Part shown: positions 20,670 through 29,878 of the stretch, piece after piece
How the letters are laid out: each line of letters starts with the position of its first letter
Position numbering within the stretch: position 1 is the stretch's first letter
From: Candidatus Enterococcus ferrettii
GTDB taxonomy: Bacteria; Bacillota; Bacilli; Lactobacillales; Enterococcaceae
DNA length: 64,000 bases
Direction: 5' to 3'
NCBI RefSeq assembly: GCF_017377655.1
Contig: NZ_JAFREL010000045.1
Location: forward strand, 1 to 64,000
Notes under the pieces: model-generated
What the model saw: the letters and a program-made list of their open reading frames with translations, nothing else
What the model was told of the DNA's origin: nothing
The model's database searches: none
Position numbers and translations under genes: made by a program

Positions 20670-22061
20670 ATGACAACTCTGCTCACTGTATTAGTGGTTG
20701 CGATCTTTGTTGCCATGCTTGTAGGCTTCTATCAAATGCAAAGAAAACATGTGAAGTTTTCAACACGTGTTTTTACAGGTTTAGGACTAGGAATCGTATT
20801 TGGTGGTCTTTTACAATTGCTTTTGGGAAATGGAAGCACGGTTATTACTCAAGCCATGGATTGGATCGGAATCGTTGGTAATGGTTATGTTTCATTATTA
20901 CAAATGTTGGTCATGCCATTGGTATTTATTTCGATTGTTGGTGCCTTTACTAAAATGAAGTCCAGCAGCAAACTAGGCAAAATTAGTGCAAATGTCCTAT
21001 TTGTATTATTAGCTACTACAGCTATTGCTGCATTGATTGGCATTGCAGCTGTGATAATCTTCGGATTAGACGGTGCAACTTTTACTAGAGGTGCTGCTGA
21101 ATCTGCTCGTATCAGCGAATTAGCTGAACGACAAGAAATGGTACAGAATTTTTCAATTCCGCAACAAATTTTAGCATTTATTCCAACCAATGTATTTGCT
21201 GATTTTGCTGGAACTCGACCAACAAGTACTATTGGCGTAGTAATTTTCGCAGCTTTTGTTGGAGTAGCTTATCTTGGTATTAAAAGAAAAGCACCCAAAG
21301 AGGCTGAATTTTTTGCCAATTTGATTGATAGCCTGTACAAAGTAATCATGCGTATTGTTACTTTAGTATTGCGTTTAACTCCTTACGGGGTGTTAGCGTT
21401 AATGACTAATGTATTAGCAACAAGTGACTTTGAGGCAATCCTCAACTTAGGTAAATTTATCGTAGCTTCTTATGCGGCTTTAATTGCTGTATTATTGGTT
21501 CACTCATTGATCTTAATTTTAGTCAAAGTAAGTCCGGTGAACTTTTTCAAAAAAGCTTTTCCTGCTTTAAGTTTTGCATTTACATCACGTTCAAGCGCAG
21601 GAACATTGCCAATGAATATTGAAACTCAAACAAAGGCTTTAGGAGTTGATGAAGCGACTGCAAATTTTGCAGGAAGTTTTGGAATTTCTATTGGTCAAAA
21701 TGGATGTGCTGGTGTGTATCCAGCCATGTTGGCGACAATTGTTGCCCCGACAGTTGGTGTAAATGTCTTTGATTTACAATTCATCATTATGCTGGTAGCT
21801 ATTGTTACGATTAGTTCATTTGGTGTAGCTGGTGTCGGTGGTGGAGCGACCTTTGCTTCATTAATCGTATTAGGTGCTATGAATTTACCGGTAGCGATTG
21901 TTGGTTTAGTTATATCAGTTGAGCCATTAATTGATATGGCTCGTACTGCTGTCAATGTAAGCGGCAGTATGGTAGCTGGTGTGGTAACCAGTGAACGCAT
22001 ACATGAATTGGATCGGGAGATTTTACAGGATAAAGATGCTTCAATTGAAGTAAATTCATAA
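20670..22061 (+). CDS. tcyP: L-cystine sodium symporter, DAACS family (TcyP-like)
   Basis: A 463-residue membrane transporter of the dicarboxylate/amino acid:cation symporter family. The N-terminal helix followed by YQMQRKHVKFSTRVFTGLGLG, and the length, match the TcyP branch that imports cystine. The conserved serine-rich loop (FTSRSSAGTLP) and the QNGCAGVYPAM motif, where substrate and sodium bind in this family, are intact. It is a single gene with AAGGAGG before ATG and its own leader and terminator. Cystine specificity is inferred from similarity. Confidence 0.85.
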   Translation: MTTLLTVLVVAIFVAMLVGFYQMQRKHVKFSTRVFTGLGLGIVFGGLLQLLLGNGSTVITQAMDWIGIVGNGYVSLLQMLVMPLVFISIVGAFTKMKSSSKLGKISANVLFVLLATTAIAALIGIAAVIIFGLDGATFTRGAAESARISELAERQEMVQNFSIPQQILAFIPTNVFADFAGTRPTSTIGVVIFAAFVGVAYLGIKRKAPKEAEFFANLIDSLYKVIMRIVTLVLRLTPYGVLALMTNVLATSDFEAILNLGKFIVASYAALIAVLLVHSLILILVKVSPVNFFKKAFPALSFAFTSRSSAGTLPMNIETQTKALGVDEATANFAGSFGISIGQNGCAGVYPAMLATIVAPTVGVNVFDLQFIIMLVAIVTISSFGVAGVGGGATFASLIVLGAMNLPVAIVGLVISVEPLIDMARTAVNVSGSMVAGVVTSERIHELDREILQDKDASIEVNS

Positions 22062-22070
22062 AAGAATTCG

Positions 22071-22102
22071 AAGGCTTGGCTAGCGCGACCAAGCCTTTTT
22101 TG
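22071..22102 (+). terminator. Terminator after tcyP
   Basis: AAGGCTTGG (22071-22079) pairs with CCAAGCCTT (22089-22097) and is followed by a T run. Confidence 0.9.
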
Positions 22103-22130
22103 GTACACTTTTCCAGAGGTGATGAATAAA

Positions 22131-22502
22131 ATGTTTAATAATCGGTTGAAGATCATTCTATATGCTCAAGATGTAAAAAAGGCGAATGAGTTTTGGCAAT
22201 CGTTAGGCTTTTTTCAAATTAGTTTTGATGAAATAGATGGGTCATTTGTGGCTGAATTGGCCGTTAGTGAAACCAGTGAGACTCACTTAGTGATTTATGA
22301 TCGTCAGTTTGTTGAGACCAATTCTAGTGAAACGGTGGAGCCATCTCCTGCTTTGATTTTTAGTAGTGATGACGTGTTGAAATTGTATAAAAAATTGAAA
22401 GGAGAAAATGTTCAAGTAGGTGAGATTGCTCAAATTGGTGAAGAATATGTTTTCAACTTTGTTGATTTGGATGGCAATTATTTTGTTGTGTCTGGTCAGT
22501 AG
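22131..22502 (+). CDS. Glyoxalase/VOC superfamily protein
   Basis: A 123-residue single VOC module (beta-alpha-beta-beta-beta repeats) of the glyoxalase, bleomycin-resistance and dioxygenase superfamily. Typical traits are the IILYAQDVKKANEFWQSLGF start and the VFNFVDLDGNYFVV end. The metal ligands are not all clear, so enzyme activity is uncertain. Three nearby starts exist (GTG 22119, ATG 22122, ATG 22131). The last is chosen because AGAGGTGA lies 8-9 bases before it. Confidence 0.8.
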   Translation: MFNNRLKIILYAQDVKKANEFWQSLGFFQISFDEIDGSFVAELAVSETSETHLVIYDRQFVETNSSETVEPSPALIFSSDDVLKLYKKLKGENVQVGEIAQIGEEYVFNFVDLDGNYFVVSGQ

Positions 22503-22528
22503 ATACTGACGTTTTCTGTAAGAAAGAG

Positions 22529-23269
22529 ATGAGAAAGATGGACCAGGTTTTTGTTATTGGGGATGTTCATGGGGAATATGATTTATTTGTAAAAATGCTG
22601 GAGTTTTTTGAGCCGCAAACACAGCAATTGGTTCTAATTGGTGATTTAAATGATCGAGGAGCAAAAAGTAAAGACTGTTGGTTGTTGGGGAAACAGTTGG
22701 TGGAGAAATATCAGGCAGTTTATCTTAAAGGAAACCATGAAGAGTATTTTCTTCAGTTTCTAAAAAATCCTGAAGACTGGTTCGAGAGTTATCTTTATAA
22801 TGGTGGAAAGGAGACAATCGAAAGCTTGCTTCATGCTGGGGCAACAGAAGAATATTCTCTAACTGAAATAGCAATGTTTATCAGAAGTCGATATAAAGAC
22901 CTGGTTGAGTTTTTAGGTCAACGTCCTTTCTATTTTGAATGGAAGCAGTATGTGTTTGTACACGCAGGAATTGATTTGGCAAAAAGCAATTGGCGAAACA
23001 CTGATTTACATGATTTTTTGTGGATTCGCGAACCTTTTCATACAGGCAAAAATCAAACAGGCAAAGTGATTGTTTTTGGGCACACTATTACACCTATGTT
23101 GTACGGGGATATGCAAACTACCGCACTTTGGCAGTCAGATAATAAAATTGGCGTTGATGGAGGCGCAGTTTTCGGTGGCTCACTCCATGGAGTGCTTTTT
23201 AATGATAGTGGAATTATAGAGGACCATGAGTTACCGAATTTGAAGGGCCCATGGAAGCCGAATTTTTAA
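22529..23269 (+). CDS. Metallophosphoesterase, PP1/PrpA-like phosphatase
   Basis: A 246-residue calcineurin-like phosphatase. The two-metal site motifs are GDVHG (11-15), GDLNDRG (38-44), GNHE (68-71) and the later HAGID and GHT segments. This pattern is that of the PPP-type serine/threonine phosphatases, though many bacterial members act on small phosphoesters. The start may be the ATG at 22529 or the one at 22538; the ribosome site does not decide. It lies 26 bases after the VOC gene. Confidence 0.85.
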   Translation: MRKMDQVFVIGDVHGEYDLFVKMLEFFEPQTQQLVLIGDLNDRGAKSKDCWLLGKQLVEKYQAVYLKGNHEEYFLQFLKNPEDWFESYLYNGGKETIESLLHAGATEEYSLTEIAMFIRSRYKDLVEFLGQRPFYFEWKQYVFVHAGIDLAKSNWRNTDLHDFLWIREPFHTGKNQTGKVIVFGHTITPMLYGDMQTTALWQSDNKIGVDGGAVFGGSLHGVLFNDSGIIEDHELPNLKGPWKPNF

Positions 23270-23281
23270 ATAATTAGTAGG

Positions 23282-23308
23282 TCTGACATTTAGGTGTCAG
23301 ATTTTTTT
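23282..23308 (+). terminator. Terminator after the phosphatase gene
   Basis: TCTGACA pairs with TGTCAGA around a 6-base loop, followed by seven T. Confidence 0.9.
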
Positions 23309-23380
23309 GTAAAAAACCTAGTGATTCTGATACTTTTGTGGCATAGTTAAGAATTGAATAAGGGTGAAAGAAGGAATGAG

Positions 23381-24286
23381 ATGGAAAATAATGTAAAGGG
23401 GCATTTAGCTGCAATTGTTACAGTTATCATTTGGGCATCAACCTTCATTTCGACTAAGGTATTGCTGTCTTCATTTTTACCGATTGAAATCCTGTTTATT
23501 CGTTTTTTGTTAGGTTTAGCCGTTCTTTTAATAGTTTCACCTAAGTTTTTGCCATTTTCTAGTTGGAGGCAAGAAGGATATTTTGCTTTAGCGGGTATCT
23601 TTGGTGTTTTTCTTTATTACTATTTAGAGAATGTCGCTTTAACCTATACTTTAGCTATGAATGTAGGAATTATTGGTTCAATCAGTCCTTTTGTTACAGC
23701 ATTGCTTAGCCGATTTTTGTTAAAAGAGGGCAAATTGAAGCCTCTATTTATTTTAGGCTTTTTCTGTTCGATTATTGGGATTTGTTTTATCAGTTTGACG
23801 GGTACTCTTAACGTAAACCCAATTGGAGACGGCTTGGCGTTCATTGCAACTTTTTTCTGGGCGGGCTACTCATTGGTGATTAAAAAAATTGGACAGTTTG
23901 GTTATTCAACGATTGCGATAACTCAACGTATTTTCATTTATGGATTATTACTTATGACGCCAGTGTTTTTATACTCAATCGATGGTTTTGATTGGGCGCG
24001 TTTTGCTGATATAAAAAATATGGGGAATTTACTATTTTTAGGTGTTGGGGCTTCTGCTTTGTGCTTTGTAACCTGGAATTTTTCAGTAAGACAGTTAGGG
24101 GCAGTTCGAGCGGCCATCTATATTTATTCGATTCCGATGTTAACTACATTAGCATCTGTTATTTTGTTAGGGGAACAGTTAACTATTAAAGCAGGAATTG
24201 GAATACTATTGACGTTGTCTGGCCTGTTTTTATCAGAATGGCCGAACATAGCTGCTCAGCGGCGGATGAAGGTAAAGTCTCGTTAA
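23381..24286 (+). CDS. DMT-superfamily transporter (EamA domains)
   Basis: A 301-residue inner-membrane protein with ten predicted helices made of two EamA repeats. Members export amino acids and other metabolites. The first helix has the IWASTFISTKVLL motif common to EamA exporters. The ATG at 23381 follows AAGGAATGAG. An upstream in-frame TTG at 23354 is less likely. No neighbour indicates the substrate. It is monocistronic between two terminator or promoter regions. Confidence 0.85.
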   Translation: MENNVKGHLAAIVTVIIWASTFISTKVLLSSFLPIEILFIRFLLGLAVLLIVSPKFLPFSSWRQEGYFALAGIFGVFLYYYLENVALTYTLAMNVGIIGSISPFVTALLSRFLLKEGKLKPLFILGFFCSIIGICFISLTGTLNVNPIGDGLAFIATFFWAGYSLVIKKIGQFGYSTIAITQRIFIYGLLLMTPVFLYSIDGFDWARFADIKNMGNLLFLGVGASALCFVTWNFSVRQLGAVRAAIYIYSIPMLTTLASVILLGEQLTIKAGIGILLTLSGLFLSEWPNIAAQRRMKVKSR

Positions 24287-24319
24287 TAAGTGAAAGTAAT
24301 CATAATCTGCTGTTAGAAG

Positions 24320-24348
24320 TTCAACAAATGCTGTCGTTATGGTAAAAT
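24320..24348 (+). promoter_or_regulatory. Promoter of tex
   Basis: TTCAAC (24320-24325) and TAAAAT (24343-24348) are 17 bases apart, about 30 bases before the tex ATG. Confidence 0.6.
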
Positions 24349-24379
24349 AGATAAGATTTTGTAGAAACGAGGAATGGTC

Positions 24380-26554
24380 ATGAGCATCAATCAAGAAATC
24401 GTCCAATTATTAAATAAAGAGTTAACAGTATATCGCCCGCAGCAGACTAAAATTGTTTTAGAATTGTTAGATGAAGGAAATACCGTTCCGTTTATCGCCC
24501 GTTACCGGAAAGAACGGACTGGCAGTTTGGATGAAGTTCAAATTCGCGAAATCGAGGAACGCTATCATTATCTTGAAGGCTTAGAGAAGCGAAAACAAGA
24601 AGTTTTACGCTTAATTGAAGAACAGGGTAAGCTAACTGAAGAATTGTCTCAGTCCATCCAAGCTGCTGTTAAAATGCAGAAGGTTGAGGATCTTTACCGC
24701 CCTTACAAGCAAAAGCGACGTACAAAGGCTACTATTGCCAAGGAGAACGGTTTAGAACCGTTGGCTCAGTACTTAATGAGTTTTCCAATAAGTGGAGATG
24801 TTTATGCTGAAGCTGCGTCTTACGTGAATGATGAAATAGACACTCCTGATGAAGCATTGCAAGGCGCTCATGAAATCCTGGCTGAGCATGTAAGTGATCA
24901 CCCAGATTATCGAACATGGATTCGTGACTATACTAAGAATTATGGCTTATATCAAAGTAAAGTAAAAGATGCTGACAAGGATGACAAAGAAGTTTATGAA
25001 ATGTATTACGACTTCACAGAACCAATAAAGAAAATGGTTTCTCATCGTGTCTTAGCTTCAAATCGCGGTGAAAAAGAAGAGGTTTTAAAAGTAGACATCG
25101 TCGTGGACGAAGAAAAAGTTTTCAGTTATCTTGAACGAAAGTTAATAGAAAATAGTCAGTCAATTACGGTAGAATTTGTCCGTGAAGCATATAAAGACAG
25201 TTATAAACGCTTCATTGGACCTGCGATTGAGCGAGAAATTCGTAATGAATTAACCGAGCAAGCAGATGAACAAGCAATCGCTATTTTTGGTGAAAATCTG
25301 CGTAATTTATTATTGCAGTCACCATTAAAAGGAAAAATAGTATTAGGTTTTGATCCCGCTTACCGTACAGGATGTAAATTGGCTGTTGTTGATGAAACCG
25401 GAAAAGTACTGGCAATTGAAGTAATTTATCCACATAAACCTGCTTCTCAAGCAAAACGCCAGGAGGCGGGTCCAGCATTACGAGCATTGATTGAAAAGCA
25501 TCACGTTGAGATGGTTGCAATCGGTAATGGTACTGCCAGCCGAGAATCAGAACTATTTGTTGCCGAACAATTAAAGCAAGTGAAAGATGAAGTTTTTTAC
25601 GTAATCGTTAATGAAGCTGGAGCCTCAGTTTATTCAGCAAGTACAATCGCTCGAACTGAGTTTCCTGATTTACAAGTTGAAGAGCGCAGTGCCGTCAGTA
25701 TTGCTCGTCGTTTACAGGATCCTTTGGCTGAATTAGTTAAAATTGATCCCAAAGCCGTAGGTGTGGGGCAGTATCAACATGATGTTTCACAAAAGCGTCT
25801 TTCTGAACAACTTGATTTTGTGGTAGAAACTGCAGTAAACCAAGTTGGTGTTAATGTAAATACAGCTAGTCCACAATTGTTGCAATACGTTTCTGGTCTT
25901 AACAAAACTACTGCACAAAATATTGTAACCTATCGTGATGAGAACGGCGGCTTTACTGCTCGCCCGCAGTTGAAAAAGGTGCCCCGTCTAGGTCCAAAAG
26001 CTTATGAACAGGCAATTGGTTTTCTGCGTATTCCAAACGGAAAAAATGTATTGGATAATACCTCCATTCACCCAGAAAGTTATGATAGTGCGAAAGAAAT
26101 CTTAATACAAGCTGGTGTTTCTTTAAAAGACCTAGGTACCGAAGAGGCAGTTAAGAAACTAAAAAACTTGAACGTTAATCAATTGGCTCAGAGCTTGGGA
26201 ACTGGTAAAGAGACAATTCAAGATATTTTACAATCTTTGTTACAACCTGGTCGCGACATGCGTGATGAGATGCCTGCGCCACTGCTTCGCCAAGATGTTT
26301 TAAGTATGGAAGACTTGAAATCAGGAATGGAGCTGCAAGGGACAATCCGAAATGTTATCGACTTTGGAGCTTTTGTGGATATTGGTGTGAAACAAGACGG
26401 TTTGGTTCACATTTCTAAGTTAAGCCAAAAGTTTGTGAAGCATCCAACTGATGTAGTTTCAGTTGGGGATGTTGTTACCGTTTGGGTAGAAGCGGTGGAT
26501 TTAAAGAAAGCTCGAATCAGCTTGACGATGATTCCGATATCAGCTAATGACTAA
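24380..26554 (+). CDS. tex: Tex-family RNA-binding transcription accessory protein
   Basis: A conserved nucleic-acid binding protein of 724 residues. An N-terminal helical/HTH region (FIARYRKERTGSLDE) is followed by a YqgF/RuvC-like domain from about residue 320 (GFDPAYRTGCKLAVVDE), helix-hairpin-helix motifs, and an S1 domain over about 648-720 (GTIRNVIDFGAFVDIG). Tex homologues influence transcription and virulence gene expression. The ATG at 24380 has GAGG 7 bases upstream and is preferred over the ATG two codons earlier. The stop overlaps the next gene by 8 bases. Confidence 0.95.
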   Translation: MSINQEIVQLLNKELTVYRPQQTKIVLELLDEGNTVPFIARYRKERTGSLDEVQIREIEERYHYLEGLEKRKQEVLRLIEEQGKLTEELSQSIQAAVKMQKVEDLYRPYKQKRRTKATIAKENGLEPLAQYLMSFPISGDVYAEAASYVNDEIDTPDEALQGAHEILAEHVSDHPDYRTWIRDYTKNYGLYQSKVKDADKDDKEVYEMYYDFTEPIKKMVSHRVLASNRGEKEEVLKVDIVVDEEKVFSYLERKLIENSQSITVEFVREAYKDSYKRFIGPAIEREIRNELTEQADEQAIAIFGENLRNLLLQSPLKGKIVLGFDPAYRTGCKLAVVDETGKVLAIEVIYPHKPASQAKRQEAGPALRALIEKHHVEMVAIGNGTASRESELFVAEQLKQVKDEVFYVIVNEAGASVYSASTIARTEFPDLQVEERSAVSIARRLQDPLAELVKIDPKAVGVGQYQHDVSQKRLSEQLDFVVETAVNQVGVNVNTASPQLLQYVSGLNKTTAQNIVTYRDENGGFTARPQLKKVPRLGPKAYEQAIGFLRIPNGKNVLDNTSIHPESYDSAKEILIQAGVSLKDLGTEEAVKKLKNLNVNQLAQSLGTGKETIQDILQSLLQPGRDMRDEMPAPLLRQDVLSMEDLKSGMELQGTIRNVIDFGAFVDIGVKQDGLVHISKLSQKFVKHPTDVVSVGDVVTVWVEAVDLKKARISLTMIPISAND

Positions 26555-27002
26555 AGAGGAATTACAACTGTTAGTAGAAAAGGTTTCGCTGGAATTTTTC
26601 CAGCAACCTTTTTTACATCAAGCCAGCTTCAATCGCCGTTTGAAAACGACTGGCGGCCGTTATCACTTAAATAGTCATAATTTGGACTTTAACCCATTGA
26701 TCTTTGAACGTTATGGAATAAAGGAACTGATAAATGTGATTAAGCATGAGCTCTGTCACTACCATCTTCATTTAACTGGAAGAGGCTATCAGCATAAAGA
26801 TCAAGATTTCAAACAATTGCTCAAAAAAACTGGCGGATCTCGTTACGCACCACCATTGGCAAGCGTAGCAATTCAGTTGTATCGTTGTCAAAGTTGTGGA
26901 AAAAGTATTCAAAGACGCCGGAAAATTGATACTAAACGTTATGTTTGCGGCAATTGTCATGGGAAATTAGTTTTTGTGAATACTGTAAAAGCTTCTTCTT
27001 AG
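26547..27002 (+). CDS. SprT-like zinc metalloprotease-fold protein
   Basis: A 151-residue SprT-family protein. It has the zinc site HELCH (67-71) with a further His at 73-75, and a C-terminal zinc ribbon with Cys114, Cys117, Cys134 and Cys137. The eukaryotic relative Spartan cleaves DNA-protein crosslinks; bacterial function is not established. It overlaps the end of tex by 8 bases, so translation is probably coupled. Confidence 0.88.
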   Translation: MTKEELQLLVEKVSLEFFQQPFLHQASFNRRLKTTGGRYHLNSHNLDFNPLIFERYGIKELINVIKHELCHYHLHLTGRGYQHKDQDFKQLLKKTGGSRYAPPLASVAIQLYRCQSCGKSIQRRRKIDTKRYVCGNCHGKLVFVNTVKASS

Positions 27003-27042
27003 ACTTTTAAGGGATCGGTTGCTTACATAAGAGAAGAAAAAA

Positions 27043-27071
27043 TTGCTATTTTGTCATTTTTATACGATAAT
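27043..27071 (+). promoter_or_regulatory. Promoter of murC
   Basis: TTGCTA (27043-27048) and GATAAT (27066-27071) are separated by 17 bases. The murC ATG is 44 bases downstream. Confidence 0.65.
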
Positions 27072-27114
27072 GTGAAACGAATAAACGTACCAAAGAAGAG
27101 GATAGAGGGATAAG

Positions 27115-28449
27115 ATGAATAACAAGGATACGCTTTATCATTTTGTTGGAATTAAGGGCTCTGGCATGAGTTCGCTGGCATTAGTCTTATTTGAAAAAGG
27201 CTACAAGGTGCAAGGGTCAGATGTTGAAAAATATTTTTTCACTCAACGGGATTTGGAAAAAGCAGGAATTAGTATTCTGCAATTTGATAAAAACAATATT
27301 CAAGAGGGAATGACTATTATTGCCGGCAATGCTTTTCCTGATACTCACGAAGAAATTGTTCGTGCGAAAGAGTTAGGTTTGGAGATTGTCCGCTACCATG
27401 ATTTTATTGGACAATTTATCCAACCTTATACCAGCATTGCAGTAACTGGGTCTCACGGCAAGACAAGCACAACTGGGTTGCTTTCACATGTACTTAGCGG
27501 AATCGCACCAACTAGCTACCTAATTGGAGATGGTACAGGTCACGGCGTACCAGATGCTAAATTTTTCTCTTTTGAAGCATGTGAATACCAACGTCACTTT
27601 TTGGCGTATTCTCCTGATTATGCGATCATGACTAATATTGATTTTGATCATCCTGATTATTTCAAAAGTATTGATGACGTCTATGAAGCCTTCCAAACTT
27701 TGGCGTCTCAAGTAAAAAAAGGAATTTTTGCCTACGGTGATGATGAATATTTGCGTAAATTAAAATCAGATGTGCCAATTTATTTTTATGGTTTATCTGA
27801 TGACGATGATATTCAAGCACGTAATATTGTACGAACTACTAACGGTTCTGCTTTTGACGTTTATCACAAAGAAAGTTTTATTGGACGTTTTTCTGTACCC
27901 TCATTTGGAAAACACAACATTTTGAATGCTTTATCAGTAATAGCTGTAGCCTATTTTGAAGGGTTAGACATGGATAAAGTAAAAGAAGAAATGTTGACAT
28001 TTTCTGGAGTGAAACGTCGTTTTAGCGAGAAAAAAGTCGCAGACATGGTGATTGTTGACGATTACGCGCACCATCCAGCGGAGATTACTGCAACCATTGA
28101 TGCTGCTCGTCAAAAATATCCTGAGAAAGAATTAATTGCTGTTTTTCAACCTCACACATTCAGCCGGACAATTGCTCTGATTGATGAATTTGCTGAAGCT
28201 TTAGATAAGGCTGATCATGTTTATCTTTTAGACATCTTTTCATCAGCCCGCGAAACTAGCGGAGAAGTGAAAATTGAGGATCTTGGCAATAAGATTCAAA
28301 AGGGTGGGCTAGTGATGCAGGAAGACAATATGTCTCCGTTATTGGACTATGAGAATGCAGTAGTGATCTTTATGGGAGCTGGTGACGTCCAACGGTTTGA
28401 ACGAGCTTATGAAAACCTACTAAGTAATACAACTAGAAACGTATTATAA
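27115..28449 (+). CDS. murC: UDP-N-acetylmuramate--L-alanine ligase
   Basis: Adds the first L-alanine to UDP-MurNAc in peptidoglycan precursor synthesis, using ATP, in the cytoplasm. The 444-residue protein has the N-terminal [11 protein letters not shown] nucleotide-sugar motif, the ATP site GSHGKTST (112-119), and the [10 protein letters not shown] and HTFSRT motifs that mark MurC. It has its own promoter and terminator, so it is a single-gene unit here. Confidence 0.97.
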   Translation: MNNKDTLYHFVGIKGSGMSSLALVLFEKGYKVQGSDVEKYFFTQRDLEKAGISILQFDKNNIQEGMTIIAGNAFPDTHEEIVRAKELGLEIVRYHDFIGQFIQPYTSIAVTGSHGKTSTTGLLSHVLSGIAPTSYLIGDGTGHGVPDAKFFSFEACEYQRHFLAYSPDYAIMTNIDFDHPDYFKSIDDVYEAFQTLASQVKKGIFAYGDDEYLRKLKSDVPIYFYGLSDDDDIQARNIVRTTNGSAFDVYHKESFIGRFSVPSFGKHNILNALSVIAVAYFEGLDMDKVKEEMLTFSGVKRRFSEKKVADMVIVDDYAHHPAEITATIDAARQKYPEKELIAVFQPHTFSRTIALIDEFAEALDKADHVYLLDIFSSARETSGEVKIEDLGNKIQKGGLVMQEDNMSPLLDYENAVVIFMGAGDVQRFERAYENLLSNTTRNVL

Positions 28450-28456
28450 AAACTTT

Positions 28457-28492
28457 AACTGATCTAATCAATCAAGGTTAGATCGGTTTTTT
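28457..28492 (+). terminator. Terminator after murC
   Basis: AACTGATCTAA pairs with TTAGATCGGTT (one G-T) around a 10-base loop and ends in six T. Confidence 0.88.
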
Positions 28493-28526
28493 AGTATCTT
28501 AAGTATATGGCTAAAATGGAAGCTTC

Positions 28527-28554
28527 TTGTGTTTTTACTGCATTCTGATAAAAT
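28527..28554 (+). promoter_or_regulatory. Promoter of the hotdog dehydratase gene
   Basis: TTGTGT (28527-28532) and TAAAAT (28549-28554) are spaced by 16 bases, about 33 bases before the start. Confidence 0.5.
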
Positions 28555-28586
28555 ATGTATTAGATTAAACAACGGAGGGAAATGAT

Positions 28587-29051
28587 TTGTACAATATGAA
28601 GGCGAGAAAAATTGGAAAGACGATTGATGAAATCGAAGAAGGTGACTCGCTGTCCTTAACGGAATCAATCGAAGACAATCAGTTGCTCTTATATTTGGGC
28701 TTAACCAATGATGCAAATCCATTATACATCCAACATGATTTTGTCAAAGATACTGAATATGAACGGCCGGTAGTTCCATCCATTATGCTGATGGGTATTA
28801 TTACTAGTGCTATTTCTAAACATCTGCCGGGTCCAGGTTCTCATGTCGTAAATTTTTCGATCAATTTTATTGATCCAGTGTATCATTATGAGACTCTGAC
28901 TTTTGAATTTGAAGTAATTAAGGTAGACAAAATGAAGGATGTTGTAACCATATCAGTTGAAGCAGAAAATAGTGAAGAAAAACGAATTTTAGATGCTGTA
29001 GTAATGGTGAAACCACCTGCGTTTAAATTGGAGGAGGAAACAAATGAATAA
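28587..29051 (+). CDS. MaoC-like hotdog-fold dehydratase
   Basis: A 154-residue protein with the hotdog fold of (R)-specific enoyl hydratases. The MaoC signature lies around residues 40-75 (GLTNDANPLYIQHDF, then ERPVVPSIM). In this family an Asp and a His act as catalytic pair; Asp and His are present there. The start is most likely TTG at 28587, 6-7 bases after GGAGGGA; the ATG three codons later is too far. It overlaps the BI-1 gene by 8 bases. Role in fatty acid metabolism is inferred from family only. Confidence 0.8.
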   Translation: MYNMKARKIGKTIDEIEEGDSLSLTESIEDNQLLLYLGLTNDANPLYIQHDFVKDTEYERPVVPSIMLMGIITSAISKHLPGPGSHVVNFSINFIDPVYHYETLTFEFEVIKVDKMKDVVTISVEAENSEEKRILDAVVMVKPPAFKLEEETNE

Positions 29052-29724
29052 TCAACAAGCAGTAACAGGCTTAAATAGATTTTATGGGAAAATTTATGGT
29101 TATCTAGCACTAGGAATTGGCATTAGTGCATTTATTTCTTATTTGGCGTTAGGTCCAATGACCAATCAAGTTGCAGCCTTTATCAACGGATTCCCTTTAG
29201 GATTCTTCGGTTTATGGATTGCTGAAATTATCTTGGTAGTCATATTAGGAGCTAAGGCCCAATCAAATCCTAGCTTAGCGATTGGCGGTTTCATTGGTTA
29301 TTCTGTATTGAATGGATTAACTATAGCCGTCACATTAGCGATGTATGATATTGGAACAGTTACCCAAGCGTTTGTAACAGCATCGGTAACATTTGTAGCA
29401 ATGTCGTTAATTGGTACTTTTACTAAGCGTGATTTATCTGGCATTGGCCGGGCAGCACTTAGCTGCTTAATAGGGATTATCATAGCAATGTTCTTGAATA
29501 TCTTTATCTTACACAGTGGTGTGGTAGATCTATTTATTTCTATCTTAATGGTAGTTATAATGTCAGCAATTACAGCTTATGACAATCAAATGATTCGCAG
29601 AATTTATCAGCAAACTAATGGTCAGGCTGGTTCAGGGGTAGCGGTCTTCATGGCCTTGCAACTGTACCTTGATTTTATCAATCTGTTTATCTCATTCTTG
29701 CGAATTTTCGGTAATAATAATTAA
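29044..29724 (+). CDS. Bax inhibitor-1/YccA family membrane protein
   Basis: A 226-residue integral membrane protein with seven predicted helices. It belongs to the BI-1 superfamily, whose bacterial member YetJ is a pH-sensitive calcium leak. The C-terminal conserved region (SAITAYDNQMIRRIY, then ALQLYLDFINLF) is intact, including the Asp pair used for gating in YetJ. GGAGGAGG in the end of the preceding gene provides its ribosome site. Confidence 0.9.
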   Translation: MNNQQAVTGLNRFYGKIYGYLALGIGISAFISYLALGPMTNQVAAFINGFPLGFFGLWIAEIILVVILGAKAQSNPSLAIGGFIGYSVLNGLTIAVTLAMYDIGTVTQAFVTASVTFVAMSLIGTFTKRDLSGIGRAALSCLIGIIIAMFLNIFILHSGVVDLFISILMVVIMSAITAYDNQMIRRIYQQTNGQAGSGVAVFMALQLYLDFINLFISFLRIFGNNN

Positions 29725-29747
29725 AAGGCGAGCAATCGCCTTTTTTT
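29723..29747 (+). terminator. Terminator after BI-1 gene
   Basis: AAAAGGCGA pairs with TCGCCTTTT around a 4-base loop, followed by a T run. Confidence 0.92.
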
Positions 29748-29826
29748 CATGAGTAACATTTTTTTGTTTTTACAAAATGACTAAAAGTCTGAAAAAGTCG
29801 AAAATTTTTTTAAGGGATTGGATGCT

Positions 29827-29855
29827 TTCCAAAGTAGGGAATACTTTGTTAAAAT
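29827..29855 (+). promoter_or_regulatory. Promoter of polA
   Basis: TTCCAA (29827-29832) and TAAAAT (29850-29855) are 17 bases apart, 24 bases before the polA ATG. Confidence 0.55.
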
Positions 29856-29878
29856 GAAAACGTAAAGGAGTAGAGACA